The notes under the pieces are model-generated. The model did not search any database. It was not told where the DNA came from and saw nothing but the letters and a program-made list of their open reading frames with translations. The translations under genes and the position numbers were made by a program. Shown one piece after another: positions 9,127 through 17,626 of a stretch of 64,000 nucleotides of DNA. Origin of the DNA: Actinomycetes bacterium (GTDB lineage Bacteria > Actinomycetota > Acidimicrobiia > Acidimicrobiales > JAMCPL01); assembly GCA_021816935.1 (NCBI GenBank), contig JAKAWR010000007.1, positions 1 to 64,000 on the forward strand, read 5' to 3'. Every line of letters begins with the position of its first letter. The stretch's first letter is position 1.

Positions 9127-10551
9127 TCAGCCCAGGCGCTCAGCCGCCCACGCCGCCGCCGAAAGGACTTCCTCGAGGACCGCCTCGGTGTGCGACATAC
9201 CGACGAAGATCGCTTCGTAGGGCCCCGGTGCGAGCATAATGCCTTGCTCCAACATCAGATGGAAAAACCTGGCGTAGATCCCCGTCACGGCCGACCCCAG
9301 CGCTCCCTCGAAATCGCGTACCGGGAGAATGGTGTCAGCTGCTGCGAAGAAAACGCTGCAGAGTGTCTCCGACCTTGCCACGGATGCGCGCACGCCCGCC
9401 TTGTCAAGGATCGCTCCGAGCTCGTCGCAGAAGCCCCGGACCCGCTCAGACAGGGCCCTGTAAGCGTCCCTGTCGAGCTGGTCGAGCACGGCACGGCCAG
9501 CCGCGGTCGCCAGGGGATTGCCCGACAGAGTCCCCGCCTGGTAGACCGGGCCTTCCGGAGCGAGGCGCGACATGACTTCTTGCCGTCCGCCGAAGGCCGC
9601 AAGAGGCAGTCCGCCGCCGATGACCTTCCCGAAGCAGTAGAGGTCGGCCCGCACGCCCGCAAGTTCGCTAGCTCCACCGTAGGCCAAGCGGAACCCGGTG
9701 ATGACTTCGTCGAAGATGAGGAGTGCCCCGGCGGCGTCGCAGGCTGCGCGAAGCCCTTCGAGGAACCCCTCGCCAGGTGGTACCAGGCCCATGTTCGCTG
9801 CGACCGGTTCCACGATCACGCATGCCACAGTTTCGTCGAGGATCTCCGGGCCGGGCACGGTGTTGTACGGGACCACGATGGTAGTCGTTATGTGGCCTGC
9901 CGGGATGCCGGGGGATCCGGGTACCGCAGGCTCCGGCTCGGGCGACGTGGTCAGCTCCACCTGCCGGGGCGACGCACCGGGTCTGGCCTGCTCGGGCGGG
10001 TCGACCGTCCAAAGGGCGAAACCGGCTGAACTATTCGCACTCGCGGGAGCGCTTCGCGCAGCGCCGCTGCCGGCCCTGGCAAGCAGGCCGTCGGAGTGGC
10101 CGTGGTAGCAGCCTTCAAACTTGATGACCCGGTCGCGCCCGGTGAACGCGCGCGCCAGGCGGACGGCGCTCATGGCAGCTTCGGTGCCCGAAGAGACGAA
10201 TCTGACCATTTCGCAGGCCGGTGCCCGCGCGACCACTTCCTCGCCCAGTAGGGTTTCTCCCGGCGTCGGGGTGCCGAAAGTGGTACCGGCCGCTGCCGCC
10301 GTCTCAATGGCCTCCGTTACGCCCGGATCCGCATGGCCCAGTATCACGGCGCCGTACGACTGGATCAGGTCGATATAGCGGCGTCCCTCGATGTCGTAGG
10401 CGTAAGGTCCCTCACCTCTCGCAATGGTGATCGGCGTGCCCCCTACCGAGGAAAAGGATCGTACGGGCGAATCGACCCCCCCCGGGATGACCCGTCGTGC
10501 GCGGGCGAACCAGACCTCGTTGGTGTAACCGCCACCAAGTGGAGCCGACAT
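9127..10551 (-). CDS. hemL: Glutamate-1-semialdehyde 2,1-aminomutase
   Basis: A PLP enzyme that converts glutamate-1-semialdehyde to 5-aminolevulinate in the C5 heme route. Visible marks: IPGGVDSPVRSF near the N-terminus, SSGTEAAMSAVRLARA, KFEGCYHGHSD, IFDEVITGFR and the PLP lysine in CFGKVIGGGLP. The protein is about 474 residues, some 45 longer than usual. The excess is a Ser/Pro/Ala-rich stretch (roughly residues 160-215) inserted after the YHGHSDGLLARAGSGA motif. ATG 10551 was chosen; an upstream start at 10674 would overlap hemB and add a non-conserved leader. It is the last gene of the heme operon, 70 bp behind hemB. Confidence 0.95.
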   Translation of the reverse strand: MSAPLGGGYTNEVWFARARRVIPGGVDSPVRSFSSVGGTPITIARGEGPYAYDIEGRRYIDLIQSYGAVILGHADPGVTEAIETAAAAGTTFGTPTPGETLLGEEVVARAPACEMVRFVSSGTEAAMSAVRLARAFTGRDRVIKFEGCYHGHSDGLLARAGSGAARSAPASANSSAGFALWTVDPPEQARPGASPRQVELTTSPEPEPAVPGSPGIPAGHITTTIVVPYNTVPGPEILDETVACVIVEPVAANMGLVPPGEGFLEGLRAACDAAGALLIFDEVITGFRLAYGGASELAGVRADLYCFGKVIGGGLPLAAFGGRQEVMSRLAPEGPVYQAGTLSGNPLATAAGRAVLDQLDRDAYRALSERVRGFCDELGAILDKAGVRASVARSETLCSVFFAAADTILPVRDFEGALGSAVTGIYARFFHLMLEQGIMLAPGPYEAIFVGMSHTEAVLEEVLSAAAWAAERLG

Positions 10552-10621
10552 GGCGACATCGTCGCCCAACCGAGCACTATTGCCGGCCGGCTCCCGGAAC
10601 AGAGCGCCCCTGCCGGCGTCC

Positions 10622-11710
10622 TCACCCACGGGGGTGTCCTGCGGCAAGGAACTCTGCAACCTCCCGGGCGGCATATGTCACGACGAAGCGTGCACCGGCC
10701 CGCTTGATCGCCGTGAGGTGCTCCATCATCACGGCCGGGCCGTCGATCCAGCCCTGCTCGGCAGCAGCTTTCACCATTGCATACTCTCCGGATACGTGAT
10801 AGGCCCCCACCGGGACGGCGGACCGGGAAGCGACTCGATCGATCACGTCCAGGTAGGCGAGTGCGGGTTTGACCATGACCAGGTCGGCGCCCTCCGCAAC
10901 GTCGAGCGCCACCTCGGCAAGTGCCTCGCGCGCGTTGCGCCAGTCCTGCTGGTAGCCCCTTCGGGCGCCGGGTGCGATGGTGACGTCAACCGCATCACGA
11001 AAAGGCCCGTAGAGTGCCGACGCGTACTTGGCCGCGTACGAGAGTATAGCCGTCATGGCGAAGCCTGCCGCATCCAGCGCCTCCCGAACGGCTCGCACCT
11101 GTCCATCCATCATGCCGCTGGGAGCGACGACGTGAGCGCCGGAGCGAGCCTGCGATACGGCGACCTTTGCGTAGATCTCCAGTGTCGCGTCGTTGTCGAC
11201 CGTGCCGGACGGGTCGAGTACCCCGCAGTGGCCATGGTCGGTGTACTCGTCTATGCAGAGATCGGCCATGACGACGAGCGACTCGCCGAGCGCCTCCCGG
11301 ACGGCACCGATCGCCCGCTGGGTAATGCCCTCCGGATCGAAGGCGGTGGTCCCTTCGGGGTCTTTGCGCCCGGACGCCGGTACGCCGAAGACGATTACCG
11401 CCGGGACGGCGAGGGAGGCGAGGTGCTTGCATTCTGCGACCGCGGAGTCCACGGTGTGCTGGACGTAGCCGGGCATTGAGCCTATCTCGGCCGGGGAGTC
11501 GATCCCATCTCTTACGAACAGTGGCGCCACCAGATCGGACACTTCGAGGCGGGTCTCCGCAACCAGCTCACGCATGGCCGCCGGTGTGCGCAGGCGTCGC
11601 ATCCTGGTAGCCGGGAACGCGCGACGGCCGGCCCGGAAGCCCGCTTCACCCGGCCACTTGTCGCCGCCGCCGCCTCCGTCTTGTAGGCCTCTGCCGGCGT
11701 GAGGGTTCAT
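10622..11710 (-). CDS. hemB: Delta-aminolevulinic acid dehydratase (porphobilinogen synthase)
   Basis: Condenses two 5-aminolevulinate molecules to porphobilinogen. The two Schiff-base lysines are in SYAAKYASALYGPFRDA and DLVMVKPALAYLD. The metal loop reads DLCIDEYTDHGHCG: two of the three zinc cysteines of the E. coli type are present and the middle one is Asp, a mixed metal site. The 362-residue protein begins at ATG 11710, which overlaps the cobA-hemD stop in an ATGA. The first 35 residues are a Gly-rich, non-conserved leader before RMRRLRTPAAMRELV. Confidence 0.95.
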   Translation of the reverse strand: MNPHAGRGLQDGGGGGDKWPGEAGFRAGRRAFPATRMRRLRTPAAMRELVAETRLEVSDLVAPLFVRDGIDSPAEIGSMPGYVQHTVDSAVAECKHLASLAVPAVIVFGVPASGRKDPEGTTAFDPEGITQRAIGAVREALGESLVVMADLCIDEYTDHGHCGVLDPSGTVDNDATLEIYAKVAVSQARSGAHVVAPSGMMDGQVRAVREALDAAGFAMTAILSYAAKYASALYGPFRDAVDVTIAPGARRGYQQDWRNAREALAEVALDVAEGADLVMVKPALAYLDVIDRVASRSAVPVGAYHVSGEYAMVKAAAEQGWIDGPAVMMEHLTAIKRAGARFVVTYAAREVAEFLAAGHPRG

Positions 11711-13269
11711 CCGAGCTTTTTCTTGAAAGTGATGAGTCCGTCGACGAGGCCCCGGGCGCTCTGGCTCTTTGCGACCACGTCGACTGCCAGGCCGGCATCC
11801 CGTGCCGCTGATGCCGTCGCAGGCCCGAGGCACGCGACCACTGAAGGCACCTTGCCGTTACCAGCCAGGGACAGGTAGGCGTTCACGGTCGAGGGGGAGG
11901 TAAAGGTTATCGCGTCCGCTTCGCCGGCTGCATCGATCAGTTCACCGGCAATCCCGTCATCATGCGTAAGTGTAACGGTGGTGTAGGCCTCGACTTCGTC
12001 TACAAGCCAGCCCTTGCGGCGCAACCCCTCTGCCAGGGCGGTTCCTGCTGCAGCGGCCTTGGGGTAGAGGATCCTTCCGGTCTCCCGCCGGCTGGCAACC
12101 GGACCTGGAGCCGGCATCGCTTCGATCAATCCCTTGGCGCTGTGGCGGCCCTCGGGGATCAGATCGGCCACGACGCTGCGTTCGAGAAGTGCCCGTGCCG
12201 TTGCTTCGCCGACTGCGGCAACCCGGACGCCGCCAAGATCCCTCGAGTCCCGAAGTTCGGCGAAAAACCGTTCGACTCCGTTCACCGAGGTGAACACCAC
12301 CCAGTCGTAGCGGTGGATCCAGTTGACGTGACGTTTGAGGTCGACACCGCCGTCCGCCGGGGAGTCGAAGCGGACAACGGGCAGGGAGATCACCTCGGCG
12401 CCTGCCTCTTCGAGCAGCTCTGCCAGCTCTCCGGATTGAGACCTCGCCCGCGTCACCACCACGCTGAGGCCCGAGAGTTCCCGGGAGGAGTCCGAGGATC
12501 CGGCGGCGTCGCCGATTGCGTCCAGCTCTGCAGTGCGGCCGATCGCTATGACAGCCGGCGCTGTGATCGGCGTGGATCCGAGTTCGCCGAGTGTGCACCG
12601 CACCACCTTCTGGCGGGCGGTGGTCCCCTCTTCAACAGCGGCCACGGCGGTAGTTGGGGCCATGCCACCCTCGATAAGGCGCCGCGCTATCTCGGCCCGC
12701 CTCTCCACTCCCATGAGGACTACGAGCGTGCCTTCGAGCTTGGCAAGCGTCTCCCAGTCGGGCCTGGCTCCTGCGGGGTCGGATGACTTCCCTGCGTCGT
12801 TTGTGTCCGCCCCAGCCGCCTGTGCCGTTGCATCTTCCGTATGTCCGGTGACGATCGTGACCAGGCTGGCAACCCCGCGCCGTGTAACCGGTATACCAGC
12901 CGCACTGAGCACCCCGATCGCGGCGGTCACGCCTGGCACGATCTCGACGTTTACTCCCGCCTCGATGAGCGGCTCCGCCTCCTCGACGCCCCGGCCGAAA
13001 AGCAGAGGGTCGCCTCCCTTCAGCCGCACGACGACCTGGTAGGTGGCGGCGTACTCAGCGAGGAGATCGTTGATCTCTTGCTGGCGGTTCGGGCTCCCCG
13101 GGCGTTTTCCCATGTCGCGCAGGATCGCATCAGGGGGAGCGAGAGTCAGAAGTCTCTTGCTCACAAGCCGGTCGTAGACCACGACGTCGGCCCTGGCCAG
13201 CACATCTCGCCCCTTGCACGTAAGCAGGCCGGGATCGCCCGGACCTGCTCCGACCAGGTATACAGTCAT
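11707..13269 (-). CDS. Fused uroporphyrinogen-III C-methyltransferase / uroporphyrinogen-III synthase
   Basis: A 520-residue bifunctional protein. Residues 1 to about 245 are the SAM-dependent methyltransferase CobA/SUMT (VYLVGAGPGDPGLLT, VVVRLKGGDPLLFGRG, IPVTRRG). About 265-520 is HemD (LSGLVVVTRARSQSGELAEL, VVFTSVNGVERF, AITFTSPSTVNAYL). HemD cyclises hydroxymethylbilane to uroporphyrinogen III, and CobA diverts it towards siroheme/cobalamin. The fusion is common in actinobacteria and Firmicutes. The CobA part carries an insertion around residues 145-175 (ATAQAAGADTNDAGKSSDP) that interrupts the usual fold. It lies between hemC and hemB, overlapping hemB by 4 bp. Confidence 0.94.
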   Translation of the reverse strand: MTVYLVGAGPGDPGLLTCKGRDVLARADVVVYDRLVSKRLLTLAPPDAILRDMGKRPGSPNRQQEINDLLAEYAATYQVVVRLKGGDPLLFGRGVEEAEPLIEAGVNVEIVPGVTAAIGVLSAAGIPVTRRGVASLVTIVTGHTEDATAQAAGADTNDAGKSSDPAGARPDWETLAKLEGTLVVLMGVERRAEIARRLIEGGMAPTTAVAAVEEGTTARQKVVRCTLGELGSTPITAPAVIAIGRTAELDAIGDAAGSSDSSRELSGLSVVVTRARSQSGELAELLEEAGAEVISLPVVRFDSPADGGVDLKRHVNWIHRYDWVVFTSVNGVERFFAELRDSRDLGGVRVAAVGEATARALLERSVVADLIPEGRHSAKGLIEAMPAPGPVASRRETGRILYPKAAAAGTALAEGLRRKGWLVDEVEAYTTVTLTHDDGIAGELIDAAGEADAITFTSPSTVNAYLSLAGNGKVPSVVACLGPATASAARDAGLAVDVVAKSQSARGLVDGLITFKKKLG

Positions 13270-13333
13270 GACGCTATACAGGCTATCACCAGCCCCGGAG
13301 TCCGGGTCGAGAACGCCCGCAAAGGCACCTTTT

Positions 13334-14329
13334 CTAGCCGGCAGGCGGTCCAGGGAGAAAGCCGGCGCCTCCGCGGTGGTCGAGCAGGTTGGTGGCGAGC
13401 GCGGAACCGAGTGCCCCCGGTTCGGACCCGCTCATAGCGTGGCGGACAAGTGCAGTCCCGTCCGCGCGGGCGACCATCGCCTCGAGATGGATCTCCGTGC
13501 CGGTCACGGTTGCAAGGGCTCCGACGGGCAGGTTGCAGCCGCCTCCCAGTGCGGACAGAAAGGCCCTCTCTGCTTCCAGCGCGGTGCGTGCGGCAGCATC
13601 GTCGGCGCTGTCCAGCAACTCTGCCAGCTCACGGCTGTCGCTGCGGCATTCGACGGCGATGGCGCCCTGCCCGGCCTGCGGCAGCATCCACGCGGTCGGA
13701 AGGGGCAGGATGGCGACCCCTTCGAGGTCCAGCTCGCTGTCGCCGTCGAGCCTCTCCAGGGCCGCAAGCGCCACGACGCCTGCAGCGGCGCGCTCCTTGA
13801 TCCGTTCCAGGCGTGTCGCCAGATTGCCCCGTAGCTCTACGAACCCAAGATCCGGGCGCAGCCAGGCAAGCTGAGCCATCCTCCTCACCGATCCGGTGGC
13901 AACGATCGCTCCCGGGGGAAGTCCGGCGAGTGGGTCCCGGGGGTAGGGAGAGGCGGGTCCGGATCCAACGTTCACGAGAACCAGGGCGTCCGCCGCGTCG
14001 AGGCGCTCCGGGACGCACCCTATGGTGAGGCCGGGCGGCTCCTCCGACGGGAGATCCTTTGCCGAGTGGACCGCCACGTCTGCTTCGCCCGCAAGCAAGG
14101 TCTCCTGCACTTCACGGACGAAAACCCCCTGGCCGCCCATCCTGTGAATCGGCACTTCGATGCGCCGATCGCCGGCAGTTCGGACGGGGCGCAGCGTGTA
14201 GGTCCGGCCGGGGTCGACGGCCTCGAGGCGCGCAACGACGCGGCGGGCCTGGGCAAGTGCGAGCGGCGACCCGCGAGTCGCTACGCGCACTGCCTTCCCC
14301 GCCTCCGGCTTCGGAGTCGCAGCCATCAC
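13334..14329 (-). CDS. hemC: Porphobilinogen deaminase (hydroxymethylbilane synthase)
   Basis: Polymerises four porphobilinogens into hydroxymethylbilane. Motifs: RVATRGSPLALAQARRV, DVAVHSAKDLPSE (with the catalytic Asp near residue 92), ATGSVRRMAQL and the dipyrromethane-cofactor cysteine in LGGGCNLPVGA. The length of 331 is slightly above the family norm. GTG 14329 overlaps the hemA stop; ATG 14326 directly after it is equally possible. Third step enzyme in the operon hemA-hemC-cobA/hemD-hemB-hemL. Confidence 0.95.
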   Translation of the reverse strand: MMAATPKPEAGKAVRVATRGSPLALAQARRVVARLEAVDPGRTYTLRPVRTAGDRRIEVPIHRMGGQGVFVREVQETLLAGEADVAVHSAKDLPSEEPPGLTIGCVPERLDAADALVLVNVGSGPASPYPRDPLAGLPPGAIVATGSVRRMAQLAWLRPDLGFVELRGNLATRLERIKERAAAGVVALAALERLDGDSELDLEGVAILPLPTAWMLPQAGQGAIAVECRSDSRELAELLDSADDAAARTALEAERAFLSALGGGCNLPVGALATVTGTEIHLEAMVARADGTALVRHAMSGSEPGALGSALATNLLDHRGGAGFLPGPPAG

Positions 14330-15678
14330 AGCCCGAAAAGGCTGCGGACCACTTCCATAGTCACGTCCCCGCGGGTGGTCCCTGCCACCCCCTTCAGGGC
14401 CACGGTCGGGTTGTGTAGGAGTTTGGCGACGACGGCCTTCGTGATTCGGTCCACCTCTGCCCAGGCGGCGTCGTCGAGCGCGCCGAACGAGCGCGCCTGC
14501 GCCTTGGCGATCTCGTCCCGCCGGATCGCCTCGACCCGGCCGCGAAGCGCCGTGAGGGTCGGGACTGCCCCGCGAGCGAGTTGCGCATTTCGCCAGGCGG
14601 ACACCTCTCTGGCGATGATCTCCTCGGCCGCAGCCGTCTCCTTTTTCCGCCCCTCTACCGCCCGTTCCGCTCGGCTCCGGAGGTCGTCCATACTGTAAAG
14701 CCGGATACCTTCCATCTCCCCGACACGGGGATCGACGTTTCTCGGCATGCCCAGGTCGACTACCACCATTGCGGCGCTGGCGGGAGCGGTCGGACGCGCT
14801 CCCGCCGTCACTTCCCTGGCCAACTTGGCGGTCCCTGGCTTGGCGGTCCCTGGCTCGTCGGCCGAGGCGACGGCGTCAAACGCAGCGGTGCCGAGCACGT
14901 GGGAGGTTGCAGCGAGCGATACAAAGACGGCATCTGCTCCGGTGATCGCCCGGGTCAGGTTCGCCAGCCCGTAACCCGTCGACGAAGCTGCCGGGATGCG
15001 GGAGGCGAGGTCCCGGGCCTTGTGCGTCGTACGGCTCGCGACGACAACTTCGCGAGGCATCCCATGCTTGGTGATGGCTCCGGCCAGTTGCTCGCCCATC
15101 TCGCCCGCGCCCACTATGACGACCTTCCTCCCCTCGAAGGTGTTGCCGAACGCGGATCTTGCCAGGTCGGCGGCCACATGCGCAAGGGAGGTGGGGCCTT
15201 GCGAGATGGCTGTCCTCGCCCGGACCTCCTTGCCTACCCGGACGGCGTGACGGAATAGATCCGTGAGGATCTGTCCGGAAAGGCGAGCTTTCGCGGCCGC
15301 CTCGGATGCCCGTTTCACCTGGCCCAGCACTTCGGATTCGCCCAGCACGGCTGAGCGAAGTCCGGAGGCGACGGCGAAGAGGTGCGATGCGACGTCGTCG
15401 TCGTAGAGGACTGTGAAGGATTCCTCCAGCTTGCTGACGGCAACGCCGCTCGAGCGCGACAGCATGCTCGTGATCTGGTCGACAGTCGCGTGGAACCGAT
15501 CGGTTACGGCGTAGATCTCAGTGCGCAGGCATGTCGAGAGCACGACGGCCTCGTACACCTGGGGCATCTTTGCGAGCATCGAGTAGAGATCAACCAGGTT
15601 CTCTTCGGTGAACCTGGCTTTCTCGACCAGGTCGAGCGGCGCCTTCTCATGCTCGATACCGACTGCGGCTACCGGCAC
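14326..15678 (-). CDS. hemA: Glutamyl-tRNA reductase
   Basis: Reduces glutamyl-tRNA to glutamate-1-semialdehyde, the first committed step of the C5 pathway. The catalytic Cys is in LSTCLRTEIYAV (near residue 50; Leu replaces the more common Asn after it). The NADPH domain shows VVIVGAGEMGEQLA, and the C-terminal dimerisation helix runs to the end. The start is GTG 15678. Around residues 265-300 there is an insertion with an internal tandem repeat (EPGTAKPGTAKLA) between the Rossmann strand LAATSHVLG and VVVDLGMPRNVDP. First gene of the heme operon. Confidence 0.95.
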   Translation of the reverse strand: MPVAAVGIEHEKAPLDLVEKARFTEENLVDLYSMLAKMPQVYEAVVLSTCLRTEIYAVTDRFHATVDQITSMLSRSSGVAVSKLEESFTVLYDDDVASHLFAVASGLRSAVLGESEVLGQVKRASEAAAKARLSGQILTDLFRHAVRVGKEVRARTAISQGPTSLAHVAADLARSAFGNTFEGRKVVIVGAGEMGEQLAGAITKHGMPREVVVASRTTHKARDLASRIPAASSTGYGLANLTRAITGADAVFVSLAATSHVLGTAAFDAVASADEPGTAKPGTAKLAREVTAGARPTAPASAAMVVVDLGMPRNVDPRVGEMEGIRLYSMDDLRSRAERAVEGRKKETAAAEEIIAREVSAWRNAQLARGAVPTLTALRGRVEAIRRDEIAKAQARSFGALDDAAWAEVDRITKAVVAKLLHNPTVALKGVAGTTRGDVTMEVVRSLFGL

Positions 15679-15840
15679 CTCGGATCACTCTCCGCCGGGG
15701 TTCCCGGGATCGGCGCGCGAGGACGGCGGTACGGCATCAGTTCAGAGCTTACCGCTCGATTCGATCTACCCGTAGCCCGGGAACCGGCGACCGGCGCAGG
15801 TGGGCAGAGGCAGGCCCGAGGCGGGGCCGCGTGCCCCGCC

Positions 15841-17412
15841 CTAGATGTCCGGCTCGGGGGCGATACGCCCGATGGCTGCCAGCACGTTGTAGAGCATTTC
15901 GGGAGGCGCGGTCTCCCCGGGTCTCATCATGTTCGCCATGATCCGCAGCAGCCAGTCCATGAAGGAGTCCCAATGCATGCCCACCCCCACGCCCAGCTGC
16001 ATGGCCCTCGGATGGCTGATGAGCTTCACGAACGACCTACCGACCTTGTAGTAGAGGCGGTATGCCATGTCGAGGCGTTGCGCATAGTCGTATATGGCAC
16101 CTTCGCCCTCCCCGCAGAGGGACCTTCCCACGCAGGACGCCGCGATGCGCCCGGTCTCGTAGCCGTATGAGATGCCCTCGCCGTTGAAGGGATTGATCGA
16201 GCCGATGGCGTCTCCGACTGCCAATACGTTCGGGCCGCACACGGGGCTGACGGACAGTCCCATTGCGAGCTTTCCCCCTGCCGGCTCCTGCAACTGGGTG
16301 GCCTTGGACAAGCCCCATGAAGGCGAGATCTGGTCGAGGAACCAGTCGAGCATCGTCGAGGTGTTCAGCCCCTTCCAGCGCCCCGCGGTGGTGATCAGCC
16401 CCACCCCGGCGTTGACCCGCCCGTCGCCCAGCGGGAAAATCCACCCATAGCCTGGCAGCACGTTGCCATTCCCATCTCGCAGATCAAGATGCGATTCGAT
16501 GAAGGCGTCGTCGTGTCGGGGAGAAGAATAATAGGTACGTAGGGCCATCCCTAGCGGGAAGCGCCGTTCCCGGCGGGCTCCCAGCTGGCGGGATATTCTC
16601 GACAGACCGCCCTCTGCGACGATGAAGCAGCGCCCCTTCAACGTCGACGTCTTACCGGTGGCGACGTCTCTCACCCCGATGCCCTCGAGCCTGGGAAGGT
16701 GGGCTCCGGTTGCGGATCGTTGCCCGGACGAAGGCTTTTCGGCTTCGCCGTCCGGAAAGTCCTGATCGTCAGTCCCCAGTTCAACGGCGGCGTCCGGTAG
16801 TTTTCTTGCGCCCTCGGTTCCGGCGAGCACCGGGGCTGTCGCCTCCGTGTGCTGCAGGAGGGTCGCGCCGGCGTTGGCAGCGTTCTCCGCCACTATCCCG
16901 TCCAGATCGAAACGCGTAACGACGTAGCCGTAGGAGGGGAACGAGGGGTGCTCGGGCCAGGGGAGCTCCAGCTCTCGCCCGTAGGCGCAGCATCGCAATC
17001 CCGTGTAGCGGTGGTGGCCCTCCAGTGAGCCGGCGAGCCCCATGTCTTCCAGCTGCCTGATGGCCCTGGGGGTGAGCCCGTCCCCGCAGGTCTTTTCTCT
17101 GGGGAACGCCTTTCGCTCTACGACGACCACGTCGTAGCCAGCGCTTGCCAGCCAGTAAGCCGCGGACGACCCGGCCGGGCCGGCTCCGATGATGACGGCG
17201 TCGTAGGTCTTCTCTGCCTGCCGGCGGGACGGCGATCGGTGGGCTGGTCCGCTAGCGGCATGAGTGGGCGCCCGGCGGGCTGCCTCGCTCCCGGTTGACG
17301 ATGCTGACCGGCGGCGTGCCGTGCCTTGCGAGGGTGAAGCAGCGGTCTCGGATCGGGTTCGCCTGGGCAGGCCGGAAGCCGGTCCAGCCTTCTGCGAGGG
17401 GGCGTCAGTCAT
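15841..17412 (-). CDS. Geranylgeranyl-reductase-family FAD oxidoreductase
   Basis: A 523-residue flavoprotein. After a 68-residue low-complexity, basic Ser/Ala/Arg leader comes the FAD dinucleotide motif DAVIIGAGPAGSSAAYWLAS, then CGDGLTPRAIRQLEDMGL (family signature) and the second FAD motif GDAIGSINPFNGEGISYG. The family reduces isoprenoid double bonds, for example in menaquinone or lipid chains; the substrate here cannot be told. An insertion at about 230-275 (DDQDFPDGEAEKPSSG) separates conserved parts. It lies 160 bp before hemA on the same strand. TAAGAT lies 8 nt before the ATG and may be a -10 box. Confidence 0.88.
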   Translation of the reverse strand: MTDAPSQKAGPASGLPRRTRSETAASPSQGTARRRSASSTGSEAARRAPTHAASGPAHRSPSRRQAEKTYDAVIIGAGPAGSSAAYWLASAGYDVVVVERKAFPREKTCGDGLTPRAIRQLEDMGLAGSLEGHHRYTGLRCCAYGRELELPWPEHPSFPSYGYVVTRFDLDGIVAENAANAGATLLQHTEATAPVLAGTEGARKLPDAAVELGTDDQDFPDGEAEKPSSGQRSATGAHLPRLEGIGVRDVATGKTSTLKGRCFIVAEGGLSRISRQLGARRERRFPLGMALRTYYSSPRHDDAFIESHLDLRDGNGNVLPGYGWIFPLGDGRVNAGVGLITTAGRWKGLNTSTMLDWFLDQISPSWGLSKATQLQEPAGGKLAMGLSVSPVCGPNVLAVGDAIGSINPFNGEGISYGYETGRIAASCVGRSLCGEGEGAIYDYAQRLDMAYRLYYKVGRSFVKLISHPRAMQLGVGVGMHWDSFMDWLLRIMANMMRPGETAPPEMLYNVLAAIGRIAPEPDI

Positions 17413-17613
17413 CGGACGCCATCTTACTCTCTCCGGACAGCGCTACCCCGGTCCCTTCGCGACGGCAGAGGACGTTTCAGCGGAGATGCGCGCGGCCCTT
17501 GTTGCCGTTCCGTTACCATCCAGCCCAACTCTCACTCAACCGAACGCCCGCTCCCGCTATTGCCAACCCGCCCCACCCCCCCGCCGGTCGACGTATTCCC
17601 GTGACGCGCCAGG

Positions 17614-17619
17614 TATCGT
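17614..17619 (+). promoter_or_regulatory. -10 box TATCGT for the carboxylesterase (leaderless)
   Basis: TATCGT ends 7 nt before ATG 17627, so the transcript would start at the initiation codon. This supports that ATG over the far upstream in-frame start at 17264, which lies inside the divergent flavoprotein gene. Confidence 0.5.
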
Positions 17620-17626
17620 GTTTGCT

